A stretch of DNA of 64,000 bases from JACDAN01 sp036554945 (GCA_036554945.1 DATBMH010000052.1:1-64000), one strand, 5' to 3'; shown: positions 43,440 through 53,113, numbered from the stretch's first letter. Numbers and translations are program-made. The notes: generated from the letters alone by a model not told the origin.

Positions 43440-43459
43440 GCCGGGCTCGGCCTTTGTGG
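43434..43459 (+). terminator. Rho-independent terminator after the redoxin gene
   Basis: GGCTGAGC pairs with GCTCGGCC (eight pairs, one G-T) around CGG, followed by TTTGTGG. It overlaps the stop codon region of the preceding gene. Confidence 0.6.
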
Positions 43460-43535
43460 TCTAGGTCAGGCACACCCGGCCTCCTCCCCGCTGCGAGCGT
43501 ACTGAGCCCGCTCGCGCGGGTGTGAGACCGAGTCG

Positions 43536-44573
43536 CTACGAATCAGCGCCGGCCCGTCCACCGCGCCGGACGAGCTCGAGCGCCTCGTCGCGCGTCGAGA
43601 TGGTCCCCGCGGCGCGCTCCTCGGCGATCCGGTCGAGCCACTCGCCGATCTCCGGCCCGGGCGGGAGCCCGAGCTCGTCGCCGCGGACGAGCGGCGCCGG
43701 CGGGTCGTTCGCCCGCGCCGACTCGATGGCCCGCTCGAGGTCGGGGTCGCCGCCGGCGAACCGCGCCGCGTCGGTCGCCCAGGGCTCGGTCGCACGCCGG
43801 AAGCGATGGACCTCGCGAGCCGACCGGTCCGGGGGCAGCTCGGCGCGCATGAGCGCGCCCGCGTAGCGCCGGAGCTCATTCGACACCGGCAGCCGGCCGA
43901 GCCGGTCGCCGAAGACGGCGACGAGCCGCATGTCGCTCGAGGTCTCCCCAAGCTCGCGGAGCCGGTCGACCGAGCCGCCGAGCGGTGCGAGCAGGCCCAG
44001 GTCCTCGAGCCGCTCGAATCCCCTCGGGCCGATTCGCACCAGCTCGGCGAGGATCCGCTCGCCGGCCGGGCGAGTCACCAGCCCGCCGCCGGCCCGCACG
44101 AGCCGCTCCGTCTCCGCATCGAGCCGGAGCCCGAGCTCGTCCTCGAGGCGGACGGCACGTAGCAGCCGCAGCGGGTCGTCGTGGAAGATCGCCGGGCCGA
44201 TGGCGCGCAGCGTCCTCCGCTCGAGGTCGCCGAGGCCGTCGAACGGATCGAGCAGCTCGCCACCGTCGAGCGGCCTCGCGATCGCGTTGATCGTGAAGTC
44301 CCGCGTCGCCAAGTCTTCTTGGATGCCCTCCGGGAGCGGCGTGAAGTCGACCGTTCGCTCGTCCGGCAGGGCGACCCGCCACGCGCCGTGCCGCTCGGAG
44401 AGGGGGAACGGCGCGCCGTCGGAGCCGCGCGCGTACCGGCGCGCCGCCCCCTCGGGGTCGCGGCACGCGATGTCGAGGTCGACGACCGGCCGGCCGAGGA
44501 GCTCGTCGCGGACCGCGCCGCCGACGATCCACGCCTCCTCGCCGGAGAGGACCTCCCGAGCGCGCTCAACCAT
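43536..44573 (-). CDS. tRNA nucleotidyltransferase/poly(A) polymerase family protein
   Basis: 345 residues. Nucleotidyltransferase signature GGAVRDELLGRPVVDLDIAC with metal Asp32 and Asp34, then TRDFTINAIA, DPFDGLGDLERRTLRAIG and HDDPLRLLRAVRLEDELGL. A C-terminal HD domain is not seen. It could be a CCA-adding enzyme; the six tRNAs here do not encode CCA, so the cell needs one. It begins 8 nt inside the end of alr. Confidence 0.83.
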   Translation of the reverse strand: MVERAREVLSGEEAWIVGGAVRDELLGRPVVDLDIACRDPEGAARRYARGSDGAPFPLSERHGAWRVALPDERTVDFTPLPEGIQEDLATRDFTINAIARPLDGGELLDPFDGLGDLERRTLRAIGPAIFHDDPLRLLRAVRLEDELGLRLDAETERLVRAGGGLVTRPAGERILAELVRIGPRGFERLEDLGLLAPLGGSVDRLRELGETSSDMRLVAVFGDRLGRLPVSNELRRYAGALMRAELPPDRSAREVHRFRRATEPWATDAARFAGGDPDLERAIESARANDPPAPLVRGDELGLPPGPEIGEWLDRIAEERAAGTISTRDEALELVRRGGRAGADS

Positions 44574-45585
44574 CGACCACCGTCCGCCGTGCGCGGTTCG
44601 GCCCCGACTCGATCCGGGACACGATCTCGTAGTTGATCGTCTCCGCCACCTGCGCGTGCTCCTCGGCGAGCACGCCGTCGCCGATCAGCGTCACGGGCGT
44701 GCCGGCCGGCAGCTCCTCGTCGAGCCGGACCGCGATCGCGTCCATCGAGACCGTCCCGACGACCGGGCAGCGCTTTCCCTGGACCGACACCTCCGTCCCG
44801 GTCATGTCTCGCCGGAAGCCGTCCGCGTAGCCGACCGGCAGCACGCCGATCCACGTCTCGCTCTCGGCGGTGAACCGGCGCCCGTAGCCCGTGCTGTCGC
44901 CCGCCCGCAGGAGCTTGACCTGCTCGAGCCGGCTCTCCCACCGCAGGACCGGCGCGAGGCCGTCGTCGGCCGGATCGCCCTCGAACGGCGAAAGGCCGTA
45001 GAGGGCGATGCCGCACCGCGCCGCGTCCAACCGCGCCTCGGGGATCCGGAGCGCCGCGGCGCTGTTCGCGGCGTGCCGGACGAGCTGCGCGTGGCCACGC
45101 GTCGCCTCCTCGAACCGCTCGACCTGGCCGCGGGCGAACTCGGGGTCGCTGTCGGCGGTCGCGAGATGGGTCATCAGGCCGACGACGTTTGCACCCGGCT
45201 CCGGTAGCTCGGACAGGCCCCACCGTCCCATGCCGGTGTCGAGCTTCACGTGCGCGCGCACTCCGTCGGGCACCGGCAGCTCCCAGACCGTCAGCTCGAG
45301 GTCGGCCTCGCGCGCGAGCGCGACCTCACGCCCCGAGGACGGGCCCATGACGAGGATCCGGACGCCGGTGAACTCCTCGCGCAGCTCCAAGCCCTCGGAC
45401 ACCGTGGCGACGCAGAGCGCGGTCGCACCCTCGGCCAGCACGGCCCCGGCGACGTCGACGGCCCCGTGGCCATACGCGTTCGCCTTTACCACGGCCCACA
45501 GCGCCGACCCCTCGAGCGCCTCCAGCAGCCGCCGTGCATTCCGCCGGGCGGCGCCGAGGTCGATCGTGATCTCCGACCTATGCAT
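44566..45585 (-). CDS. alr: Alanine racemase
   Basis: 339 residues, PLP-dependent, makes D-alanine for peptidoglycan. Lys34 in VVKANAYGHG binds PLP, the substrate-side Arg/Tyr pair is in MGRWGL and GDSTGYGRRF, and VGTVSMD fits the family. ATG at 45585 starts just before the first barrel strand; a longer upstream frame would run into nnr. It overlaps nnr by 8 nt and the nucleotidyltransferase by 8 nt, part of a tight operon. Confidence 0.94.
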   Translation of the reverse strand: MHRSEITIDLGAARRNARRLLEALEGSALWAVVKANAYGHGAVDVAGAVLAEGATALCVATVSEGLELREEFTGVRILVMGPSSGREVALAREADLELTVWELPVPDGVRAHVKLDTGMGRWGLSELPEPGANVVGLMTHLATADSDPEFARGQVERFEEATRGHAQLVRHAANSAAALRIPEARLDAARCGIALYGLSPFEGDPADDGLAPVLRWESRLEQVKLLRAGDSTGYGRRFTAESETWIGVLPVGYADGFRRDMTGTEVSVQGKRCPVVGTVSMDAIAVRLDEELPAGTPVTLIGDGVLAEEHAQVAETINYEIVSRIESGPNRARRTVVDG

Positions 45586-46885
45586 CCAGCACGCGCGGCA
45601 GCGCGTCGAGGAGGTCGCCGGCCATGAGGCCGGACCGCCGCCCGGAAGCCGCGACCGCGTCCGTGTGCACCCGCACCGCGGCGGCCGCGGCGAGGCGCGC
45701 CTCCAGGCCCTTGGCGAGAAACGCAGCGACCACACCGGCGAGGACGTCGCCGGTTCCCGCGGTCGCGAGCGGGGCTGCTCCGCCGGCGACCAGCGGCCCT
45801 TCGCCCGGGGCGCCGACGAGCGTGCCTTCGCCCTTGAGGACGACGACGCAGCCGAAGCGCTCCACGGCGCGTGCGAGCGCCTCGAGCCGGTGCTCGTCCA
45901 CCCACGACGCGTCCTCGGCGAGCAGGCGTCCGAGCTCGCCGGAGTGCGGCGTCAGGACCGTCGGCGCGGCCCGCGAGAACGGCTCGAGCCCGAACAGCGC
46001 GTCCGCGTCGACGACCGCCGGCAGATCCGTCTCCTCCAGGAGCCGGCGGACGAAATCGCCTCGCTCGCGGCCGAGGCCCGGGCCGATCGCGAGGGCGCCG
46101 GCCCGGGCTATGGCGTCCCAGACCTCGTCGATCGGGTGCTTCACGGCCTCGCGAAGGCGGGTCTCGATCACCGGCAGCGACTTTTCCGGTGCGGCGACCG
46201 CGACGTAGCCGGCGTCAGATCGGAAGGCCGCCTCGGCCGTGAGCGTCACGGCCCCGGTCATCCCGGGCGAGCCGCCGACGACGAGCACCGACCCGGCGGT
46301 GTACTTGGTGTCGCCCGGCCGGCGCCGCGGCACGAGGCGCACGATCTCGGGAAGCACGCGCGCAGCCCCCGTCGGCCCGTGCTCGAGCCCGATGTCCGCC
46401 AGGACGACCTCGCCTGTGCGGAACCGGCCCGGCGCGACCTCGTGCCCGACCTTGCGGCCGTGGAAGGTGACCGTGACCTCGGCCCTCACGGCCTCCCCCA
46501 GCACCTCACCGGTGGACGCATCGACGCCCGACGGGATGTCGACCGCGACGACCGGCCTGCCGGACTCGTTCATCGCACGGATCTGCGCAGCGGCCTCGTC
46601 CCGAGGGGGCGGCCGGAACCCCGTCCCGAAGAGCGCGTCGAGCACCACGTCGGCCTCACCGACCGACCGCTCCTCCCAGCCGGCGGCCCGCAGGAGCTCC
46701 GCTGCGATCCGACCGTCGCCGCCGTTCGCGCCGCCGCCGCAGACCGCCGCGAACGAGCGCGCTTCTGCGTAGCGGCGCAGCACCTCGTCGGCGACCGCCG
46801 CACCGGCACGCTGCATGAGCTCCTCGACGTCGTGCCCCTCCTCCGCCGTCCGCATCTCCTCGGCGGTGTAGAGCGGCTCAAGCAT
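45578..46885 (-). CDS. nnr: Bifunctional NAD(P)H-hydrate epimerase / dehydratase
   Basis: 435 residues. N-terminal YjeF_N epimerase domain (CGGGANGGDGRIAAELL, AVDIPSGVDASTGE) is joined to the C-terminal ADP-dependent dehydratase (GSVLVVGGSPGMTGAVTL, VLTPHSGELGRLL, GTGDVLAGVVAAFLA). It repairs hydrated NADH and NADPH. Overlaps acpS and alr by 8 nt on each side, as commonly found in the acpS-nnr-alr neighbourhood. Confidence 0.95.
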   Translation of the reverse strand: MLEPLYTAEEMRTAEEGHDVEELMQRAGAAVADEVLRRYAEARSFAAVCGGGANGGDGRIAAELLRAAGWEERSVGEADVVLDALFGTGFRPPPRDEAAAQIRAMNESGRPVVAVDIPSGVDASTGEVLGEAVRAEVTVTFHGRKVGHEVAPGRFRTGEVVLADIGLEHGPTGAARVLPEIVRLVPRRRPGDTKYTAGSVLVVGGSPGMTGAVTLTAEAAFRSDAGYVAVAAPEKSLPVIETRLREAVKHPIDEVWDAIARAGALAIGPGLGRERGDFVRRLLEETDLPAVVDADALFGLEPFSRAAPTVLTPHSGELGRLLAEDASWVDEHRLEALARAVERFGCVVVLKGEGTLVGAPGEGPLVAGGAAPLATAGTGDVLAGVVAAFLAKGLEARLAAAAAVRVHTDAVAASGRRSGLMAGDLLDALPRVLDA

Positions 46886-47252
46886 CTCGTGGAGCGACCA
46901 CGCAGACCGCGCTCGCGAGCTCCCGCGAGTGCGACATCGAGAGGTCGATCGGCCCGGCCTCCACGCGCTCCGCCCAGCGCGCGACCCGGCCGGAGAGCTT
47001 CACGGACGGCTTCGGCCGCCCGGCGATCTCGATGTCGCGCCACGCGAAGAGCCGCGCGACCCCGAGCCCGAGGGCCTTGCCGACCGCTTCCTTGCCGGCG
47101 AAGCGCGCGGCGTAGTGCTGGGCCGGGTTCTTGCGCGCGTCGCAGTAGGCCTGTTCCGCCGCCGTGAAGCAGCGGTCGCGGAAGCCCTGGTAGCGCTCGA
47201 GCGCCTCGCGGATGCGCCCGATCTCGATCATGTCGACCCCGACCCTCGTCAC
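46878..47252 (-). CDS. acpS: Holo-[acyl-carrier-protein] synthase
   Basis: 124 residues. GVDMIEIGRIREAL holds the metal Asp7, and RFAGKEAVGKALG contains Glu55 and Lys, the family core. It transfers phosphopantetheine to ACP, serving fatty acid synthesis (fabI lies 9 kb away). GTG at 47252 overlaps the HAD gene stop as GTGA. Confidence 0.93.
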   Translation of the reverse strand: MTRVGVDMIEIGRIREALERYQGFRDRCFTAAEQAYCDARKNPAQHYAARFAGKEAVGKALGLGVARLFAWRDIEIAGRPKPSVKLSGRVARWAERVEAGPIDLSMSHSRELASAVCVVAPRDA

Positions 47253-48022
47253 ACGCCCTCCAGCCAGTCCGGGAAGTCGGCGATCGACGAGAGGATCGCG
47301 TCCGGTCTCGTGGTGCCGCGTTCGACGGCGTCCGGCCGGAACTTGCCGGTGCGCACGAGCGCCGTCTTCAGCCCGTGCTGCTGCGCGCCGGCGACGTCGG
47401 CCTCGATGTCGTCGCCGACCATCCAGGTCATCTCCGCGTCGGCGTCGAGCGCCTCGAGCGCCGCGCTGAAGTACGGGGCGCTCGGCTTGCCGACCACGGT
47501 CGCCTCGATCTCGGCCGCGTACTCCAATCCGGCGACGAAGCACCCGGTGTCGAGAAGCGGGCCGCGGGAGGTCTGCCACCACCGGTTCTTGTGCAGGCTG
47601 TAGAGCTCGGCCCCGAGCTCAAGCTCGGCGAACGCCCGCGCGAGGTTCATGTAGGAGAAGACGCGGTTCGTCTCCTCGCTGTCGTCGGCGCCGCCGATCA
47701 GCACCGCCTCGGCGTCCTCGCCGACGAGCTCCACGCCGCGGAGGTCCTCGAGCACGGCGGCCATCGTCAGAGCGAGGACGCGCTTCCCGTCGAGCGCGCG
47801 GGCTGCGGCGACCGCGGTCGTCTGCAGCTCGTCGTCCTCGAGCTCGAAGCCCATCGCGCGCAGGCCCTCGACGAGCGACCGTCGGGACTGCGTGGTGTTG
47901 TTGGTGACGAACCGGAGCCGGTGCCCGTCTTCGCGAAGCTGCCGGACGGCCTCCGACGCCCCCCGGATCGGCTCGCCGGACACGTGAAGGACGCCGTCGA
48001 TGTCCAGGAGAATGGCGGCCAT
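47249..48022 (-). CDS. HAD-superfamily IIA phosphatase
   Basis: 257 residues. Motif I LLDIDGVLHVSG with nucleophile Asp, motif II VTNNTTQSRRSL, motif III Lys in VGKPSAPYF, motif IV MVGDDIEADVAGAQQHGLKT. It matches the LHPP-like/HAD-IIA hyp3 subgroup; substrate unknown. First gene of the HAD-acpS-nnr-alr run. Its start lies in the start region of divergent arfB. Confidence 0.9.
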   Translation of the reverse strand: MAAILLDIDGVLHVSGEPIRGASEAVRQLREDGHRLRFVTNNTTQSRRSLVEGLRAMGFELEDDELQTTAVAAARALDGKRVLALTMAAVLEDLRGVELVGEDAEAVLIGGADDSEETNRVFSYMNLARAFAELELGAELYSLHKNRWWQTSRGPLLDTGCFVAGLEYAAEIEATVVGKPSAPYFSAALEALDADAEMTWMVGDDIEADVAGAQQHGLKTALVRTGKFRPDAVERGTTRPDAILSSIADFPDWLEGV

Positions 48023-48431
48023 GGACGGCGAGTCTATTCAGGTGACGAGCACGGTCGCGATTCCCGTGTCGGAGATCGAGCTGCGCTTCTCACGGTCGAG
48101 TGGACCGGGCGGCCAGCATGCCCAGAAGTCCGAGACGCGGGTCGAGGCGGTCTTCGACGTCGAGGGCTCGTCGGCCCTCACGGAGACGCAGAAGGCGCGC
48201 GTCGTCCGCAAGGCGGGACCCGTGCTCCGTGCCGTCGCACAGGACGAGCGGAGCCAGCTCAGGAACCGGGAGCTCGCCGTCCAGCGGCTCGTCGAGGCGC
48301 TCCGCGACGCGCTGCGGGTCCGGCGCACGAGGCGGGCCACGAAGCCGACCGCAGCGGCGAGGGAGCGGCGGCTGGAGCAGAAGCGACGGCGGGGCGAGAC
48401 GAAGCAGCTCCGCCGGAAGCCGGAGGACTAG
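48021..48431 (+). CDS. arfB: ArfB-like peptidyl-tRNA hydrolase (GGQ protein)
   Basis: 136 residues. The RF1-type GGQ motif is in SSGPGGQHAQKSETRVEAVFDV, and the C-terminus is a strongly basic tail (KPTAAARERRLEQKRRRGET), as in ribosome-rescue factor ArfB. There is no codon-recognition domain. ATG at 48021 has AGGAG 10 nt upstream; ATGs at 48000 and 48012 are alternatives. Divergent to the HAD gene, with start codons overlapping. Confidence 0.88.
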   Translation: MDGESIQVTSTVAIPVSEIELRFSRSSGPGGQHAQKSETRVEAVFDVEGSSALTETQKARVVRKAGPVLRAVAQDERSQLRNRELAVQRLVEALRDALRVRRTRRATKPTAAARERRLEQKRRRGETKQLRRKPED

Positions 48432-48436
48432 CCCTC

Positions 48437-49285
48437 CTAGCCCGCCCTCGGTGCGAGCACCGAGACCTTCTGCGACGCGCCCGGGCCCTGCCCGCGCACG
48501 TAGCCGCGCATGACCTTCCGCGCATACAGCCGCTCGCTGGCAGCCCGGTAGACGGCGAGAGCGTTCTCGCCCTCCTGCGGATGGACGGCCCACCCGAAGG
48601 TCGCCTTCGTGCCCTGCGACGAGAGGATCCACTCGAGCCGCGCGCTGAGCTCCGACGCCTCGTCGAGGGTCTGGCACGACGCCAGCACGGCGAACTCGTC
48701 GCTGCCGACGCGCGCAACCTGGTCCTCCGGCGCGAGCGACTTCGAGAGCCGGTCGGCCACCCGGCAGAGCGCCTCGTTACCGGCGGAGGGCCCGGACTCG
48801 TGGTTGAGCTCCTTGAGCGCGTCCATGTCGGCGAGCAGCAGCGCGAACGGCCGGCCCGCCTCGAGCCGCTTCGTGATCGCGGCCTCGAACGCCCGCGTGT
48901 TCGGGAGCCCGGTCAGGACGTCGCGCTCGGCGAGGATCCTGAGCTCCTCCACCATCATCCGGCTCCGTCGCGCGAAGTACCCGATCAGGCAGCCGATCGA
49001 GACGAATGTGACGCAGCGGATGACCGTGCTCGCGGTGAGGACGTCCGTCGACGGGATCGTCGGGTTGAGGACGACCGCGGCGACGTAGAGCAGGGTCGCT
49101 GCGACGCCGGCGAGCGCGCCGATCCGAGGGCCCGTCACGACCGCGGTCATCGCGATCGAGAGGTAGAAGAAGTGCGCGATCCCGAGGCCGGGACGCTCGT
49201 AGAGCAGGAACGTGACGAAGACGACGACGAAGGACGCGGCGGCTGCGGCGAGCAGCGCGTGACGTCCGGAGAAACCCGCAGGCAT
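48437..49285 (-). CDS. Membrane-bound GGDEF-domain protein
   Basis: 282 residues. About four membrane helices (residues 8-115), then a GGDEF domain: DVLTGLPNTRAFEAAI, LLADMDALKELN, and the signature RVGSDEFAVLA. Metal-binding Asp is kept, but GGDEF reads GSDEF, so cyclase activity is uncertain, and RxxD inhibition site is not clear. Follows arfB tail to tail. Confidence 0.85.
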   Translation of the reverse strand: MPAGFSGRHALLAAAAASFVVVFVTFLLYERPGLGIAHFFYLSIAMTAVVTGPRIGALAGVAATLLYVAAVVLNPTIPSTDVLTASTVIRCVTFVSIGCLIGYFARRSRMMVEELRILAERDVLTGLPNTRAFEAAITKRLEAGRPFALLLADMDALKELNHESGPSAGNEALCRVADRLSKSLAPEDQVARVGSDEFAVLASCQTLDEASELSARLEWILSSQGTKATFGWAVHPQEGENALAVYRAASERLYARKVMRGYVRGQGPGASQKVSVLAPRAG

Positions 49286-49336
49286 GACCCCACCTTCGCG
49301 GAGATACGGTTGTCAAGCCTCCCTCGAAGGAGTGAT

Positions 49337-50992
49337 CTATTCGCGGGTGCCGACCGGCTCGCGGTCGGCGGCAGCGCGCTCCGTGATCGCCGTGTCGGCG
49401 ACCATCGGGCCGACGCCGGGGTCGCCCGCCTCGACGTGGTAGTCGGTCTCGACGGTCGTGTCCCGTCCGGCCGGAACGCCCACGGCACGCAGGACGGCGC
49501 TGATCACGGTCGCGACGAGCAGGTTCACGCCCAGCGCGACCAGGCCCGTGTAGATCGTCGAGTCGCTGTCGATCCCCAGCTTGCTCCACTTGAAGAGGGC
49601 GCCCGCGAAGTGCTCCTTGCCGGTGAGCGGGTTGTCGGTCACGTAGAGCATCCAGAGCCCCACGCCGAGCCCGGCCGCCCAGCCCACGAGCAGCCCGATG
49701 CTGTGGTACCAGCGCGTGTACAGGCCGAGCACGATCGCCGGCAGCGTCTGGAGGATGATCACGCCGCCGATCAGCTGGAGGTCGATCGAGAACTGCGGGT
49801 CCAGCACCAGGATCACCGCGACGGCGCCGGCCTTGACGACCAGGGAGGCCAGCTTGCTCATGCGGGCCTCCTCCTCGGGCGTCGCGTCCGTCTTCAGGTA
49901 CTCCTTGTAGACGTTGCGCGTCCAGAGGTTCGCGGCCGCGATCGACATAATCGCGGCGGGGACGAGCGCGCCGATCGCGATCGCGCCGAAGGCGACGCCG
50001 GCGAACCAGTCCGCGAACATCGCGTCGTAGAGCAGCGGGACGACCGTGTTGTTGTCCGGCGTGCCGCCGCTCTCGATCGGCGTCACGCCCGCTGCGATCG
50101 CCATGTAGCCGAGCAGCGCGAGCAGGCCGAGGATCAGGGTGTACGCCGGCAGGAACGCCATGTTCCGCTTGATCACGTCGCGGCTCCGAGCGGCGAGGAG
50201 CGCGGTGACGGAGTGCGGGTAGATGAAGAGCGCGAGGGCGGAGCCGAACGCGAGCGTCGAGTACCCGAGCAGCGCCGCGTCGCTGAGCAGGATGCCGTCG
50301 CCGGGGTTTTCGCTCCCCTGGAACTTCTCGTCGGCCGCGCCGAAGATCTCGCCCCAGCCGCCGAGCTTGTACGGGATGTAGATGATCGCCGCGAGGACGA
50401 CGAGGTAGATCAGCGCGTCCTTGACGAAGGCGATCAGCGCGGGCGCGCGCAGGCCGGACTGGTACGTGTACGCGGCGAGGATCGCGAAGGCGATGATGAT
50501 CGGCCACTCGCCGGTGATCCCCATCGCCTTCAGCACGGCCTCGATGCCGACGAGCTGCAGGGCGATGTACGGCATCGTCGCGACGATCCCGGTGACCGCG
50601 ATCGCGAGTGCGAGCGTCCCGGAGCCGTGGCGTCCGCGGACGAAGTCCGCCGGTGTCACGTATCCGTGCCGGTGCGAGACCGACCAGAGCCGCGCCGCGG
50701 CGAGGAACACGATCGGGTACACGATGATCGTGTAGGGAACGGCGAAGAACCCGACGGCTCCGGCCGCGAAGACCAGCGCAGGGACGGCCACGAACGTGTA
50801 GGCCGTGTAGAGGTCGCCGCCGATCAGGAACCACGTGATCCAGCCGCCGAAGTTCCGGCCGCCGAGGCCCCACTCGTCCAGATGCTCGAGCGACCGCGCG
50901 CGGCGCCAGCGCGAGGCGACGAACCCCATGACCGTCACGAGCAGGAAGAGCGCGACGAAGATGACGAGCTCGGTGGTCTTGACGTCGTCCAC
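49337..50992 (-). CDS. Sodium:solute symporter, monocarboxylate/pantothenate-like
   Basis: 551 residues with 13 predicted helices, SSS family. Markers: LGGRNFGGWITWFLIGGDLYTAYTF, VSHRHGYVTPADFVRGRHGS, SAIAAANLW-type AIMSIAAANLWTRNVYKEYL. Similar proteins carry lactate, pyruvate or other monocarboxylates. The GTG start shares one base with the stop of the DUF3311 gene, the usual small partner. Confidence 0.9.
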   Translation of the reverse strand: MDDVKTTELVIFVALFLLVTVMGFVASRWRRARSLEHLDEWGLGGRNFGGWITWFLIGGDLYTAYTFVAVPALVFAAGAVGFFAVPYTIIVYPIVFLAAARLWSVSHRHGYVTPADFVRGRHGSGTLALAIAVTGIVATMPYIALQLVGIEAVLKAMGITGEWPIIIAFAILAAYTYQSGLRAPALIAFVKDALIYLVVLAAIIYIPYKLGGWGEIFGAADEKFQGSENPGDGILLSDAALLGYSTLAFGSALALFIYPHSVTALLAARSRDVIKRNMAFLPAYTLILGLLALLGYMAIAAGVTPIESGGTPDNNTVVPLLYDAMFADWFAGVAFGAIAIGALVPAAIMSIAAANLWTRNVYKEYLKTDATPEEEARMSKLASLVVKAGAVAVILVLDPQFSIDLQLIGGVIILQTLPAIVLGLYTRWYHSIGLLVGWAAGLGVGLWMLYVTDNPLTGKEHFAGALFKWSKLGIDSDSTIYTGLVALGVNLLVATVISAVLRAVGVPAGRDTTVETDYHVEAGDPGVGPMVADTAITERAAADREPVGTRE

Positions 50993-51237
50993 TAGCGATC
51001 ACCCCTCGTCATCCGGTAGACGACGTAGGTGCAGGCGACGCCCAGCGCGATCGCGGCGAGCTGGTACCAGTAGAAGAACGGGATCTCGAAGAGGCGCGGG
51101 TCGTCGCTGTTGTAGAAGCCCGGGAAGAGCACCGCGAGCAGCGGCACGAGCAGCAGCAGGTTCCAAGGTGAGAAGCGCACGTGGCGCTTCGCCGCCTGAG
51201 TGAGCTCTACGGGCTCCCGGAAACGCGAATCGGCCAC
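50992..51237 (-). CDS. DUF3311 small membrane protein
   Basis: 81 residues with two helices (about 25-43 and 53-75). LLLVPLLAVLFPGFYNSDDPRLFEIPFFYWYQL is the DUF3311 core. It is commonly encoded directly before SSS symporters, as here, and may be needed for their assembly or function. Confidence 0.87.
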   Translation of the reverse strand: MADSRFREPVELTQAAKRHVRFSPWNLLLLVPLLAVLFPGFYNSDDPRLFEIPFFYWYQLAAIALGVACTYVVYRMTRGDR

Positions 51238-51286
51238 CGAGGCGGCCCGTACCCCATCGAGTCCCGATGGAAACGCGTTGTAAGTG

Positions 51287-53113
51287 CTATTCGACCGTGA
51301 CGGTCTTGGCGAGGTTCCGCGGCTGGTCGACGTTCAGGCCGCGCAGCCGCGCGATCCGGTAGGCGAGCAGCTGCAGCGGGACGACGGCCAGCGCCGCCTG
51401 TAGGAAGGCGGGCGTCCGCGGCACGAAGATCACGTCGTCGGCGTGATGCTGGATGTCCTCGTTCCCGTCCGTCGCGATCGCGATCACGTGCGCGCCGCGG
51501 GCCCGGGTCTCCTGGATGTTCGAGACGATCTTGTCGTAGACGTGGATGTTCGTTGCGACGACGACGACCGGGGTGCCCTCGTCGAGCAGCGCGATCGGGC
51601 CGTGCTTCATCTCGCCCGCGGAGTACGCCTCCGTCGGGATGTAGGAGATCTCCTTCAGCTTCAGCGCGCCCTCGAGCGCGACCGGGAGACCGATGTGGCG
51701 GCCGAGGTAGAGGAAGAAGTCCTGCTGGTAGAAGCGCTGGGCGATCTCCTCGACGGGGTGGTCGCCGTCCAGGAACGTCGCGATCTTCTCGGGCAGCGTG
51801 TAGACCTGATCGACGATGTAGGAGATCTCGTCCGGCGGCAGCGTCCCGCGGATCTCGGCGAGCTTCAGCCCGACGAGGTACATGAGCGCGACCTGCGCCG
51901 TGAAGGTCTTCGAGGCGGCGACGCCGACCTCGAGCCCGCAGCGCGTGAAGAGCGACGAGTCGACCTCGCGCGTGATGTGCGAGCCCATCATGTTCGTGAT
52001 CGCGACCGTGTGGGCGCCCTTCTCGCGCGCGAGGCGCATGGCGCCGACGGTGTCGCGCGTCTCACCCGACTGCGAGACCCCGATCACGAGTGTCTTCTCG
52101 TCGATGACGGGGTTGCGGTAGATCCATTCGGAGGCGATGTCCGGCTCGACCGGGACCCGTGCCCACTCCTCGAGGACGTACCGGCCGACGACCCCGGCGT
52201 GGTACGCGGTGCCGCAGGCGAGGATCACGATCCTGCGCAGCTCGCGGAGCTGCTGGTCGTCCATGCCGAGCCCCTCCAGGACGAGCTTGCCGTGCCGCGT
52301 CCGGTCGCCGATCGTCTCCGCGATCGACTCGGGCTGCTCGTAGATCTCCTTCAGCATGAAGGTCTCGTAGCCGCCCTTCTCGGCGCTCTCGTCGTCCCAG
52401 TCGAGCTCGAGCGGCTCGTGCTGGACGGGCTTCCCGTCGCCGCGGGCGAAGGAGACCGACTCGGGCGCGATCGAGACGATGTCGCCGTCGTCCGGGAACA
52501 CGACGTTGCGTGTCTCGCCGAGGAAGGCCGCCGCGTTGGACGCGAGGAAGTTCTCGCCCTCGCCGAGGCCGACCACGAGCGGCGTCTGGTTCCGCGCGCC
52601 GACGAGCAGGCGCGGGTGGTCGCGGTGGATGACGACGAAGGTGAAGTGGCCCTCGAGCTCGCCGTACGTCTTCACGACCGCGTCCGTCAGGTCGCCGTCG
52701 TAGTAGGTCTCGATCAGGTGCGCGACGGTCTCGGCGTCCGTCTCGGAGCTGAACGTGTGGCCCTCCTCGCGCAACCTCGACTTGAGCTCGCGGTAGTTCT
52801 CGACGATCCCGTTGAGCACGATCGCGAGCTGGCCGTCGTCGCACGCCGTGAGCGGGTGCGCGTTCCCCTCCGTCACCGCCCCGTGCGTCGCCCAGCGCGT
52901 GTGCCCGAGGCCGGTGCTGGAGTGCGAGCCGTTCGTCGACGCGGCTTCCTTCAGGAACTGGAGGTTCCCGACGGCGCGGACGTAGTCGAGCCCGTGGTCT
53001 TCCAGGAGGGCGATGCCGGCGGAGTCATAGCCGCGGTACTCGAGTCGCTCGAGGCCCTGGATGAGGAGCGGTTTCGCCGCTCTCGGCCCGACGTATCCGA
53101 TGATTCCGCACAC
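51287..53113 (-). CDS. glmS: Glutamine-fructose-6-phosphate aminotransferase (isomerizing)
   Basis: 608 residues, first step of UDP-GlcNAc synthesis. GTG at 53113 directly precedes Cys2 (CGIIGYVG), the glutaminase nucleophile, with GGGAGG 6 nt upstream. Two SIS domains follow (LACGTAYHAG, VSQSGETRDT, SAGEMKHGPIAL). C-terminal NLAKTVTVE is the family end. No glmS ribozyme is evident in the 96-nt leader after glmM. Confidence 0.96.
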   Translation of the reverse strand: MCGIIGYVGPRAAKPLLIQGLERLEYRGYDSAGIALLEDHGLDYVRAVGNLQFLKEAASTNGSHSSTGLGHTRWATHGAVTEGNAHPLTACDDGQLAIVLNGIVENYRELKSRLREEGHTFSSETDAETVAHLIETYYDGDLTDAVVKTYGELEGHFTFVVIHRDHPRLLVGARNQTPLVVGLGEGENFLASNAAAFLGETRNVVFPDDGDIVSIAPESVSFARGDGKPVQHEPLELDWDDESAEKGGYETFMLKEIYEQPESIAETIGDRTRHGKLVLEGLGMDDQQLRELRRIVILACGTAYHAGVVGRYVLEEWARVPVEPDIASEWIYRNPVIDEKTLVIGVSQSGETRDTVGAMRLAREKGAHTVAITNMMGSHITREVDSSLFTRCGLEVGVAASKTFTAQVALMYLVGLKLAEIRGTLPPDEISYIVDQVYTLPEKIATFLDGDHPVEEIAQRFYQQDFFLYLGRHIGLPVALEGALKLKEISYIPTEAYSAGEMKHGPIALLDEGTPVVVVATNIHVYDKIVSNIQETRARGAHVIAIATDGNEDIQHHADDVIFVPRTPAFLQAALAVVPLQLLAYRIARLRGLNVDQPRNLAKTVTVE

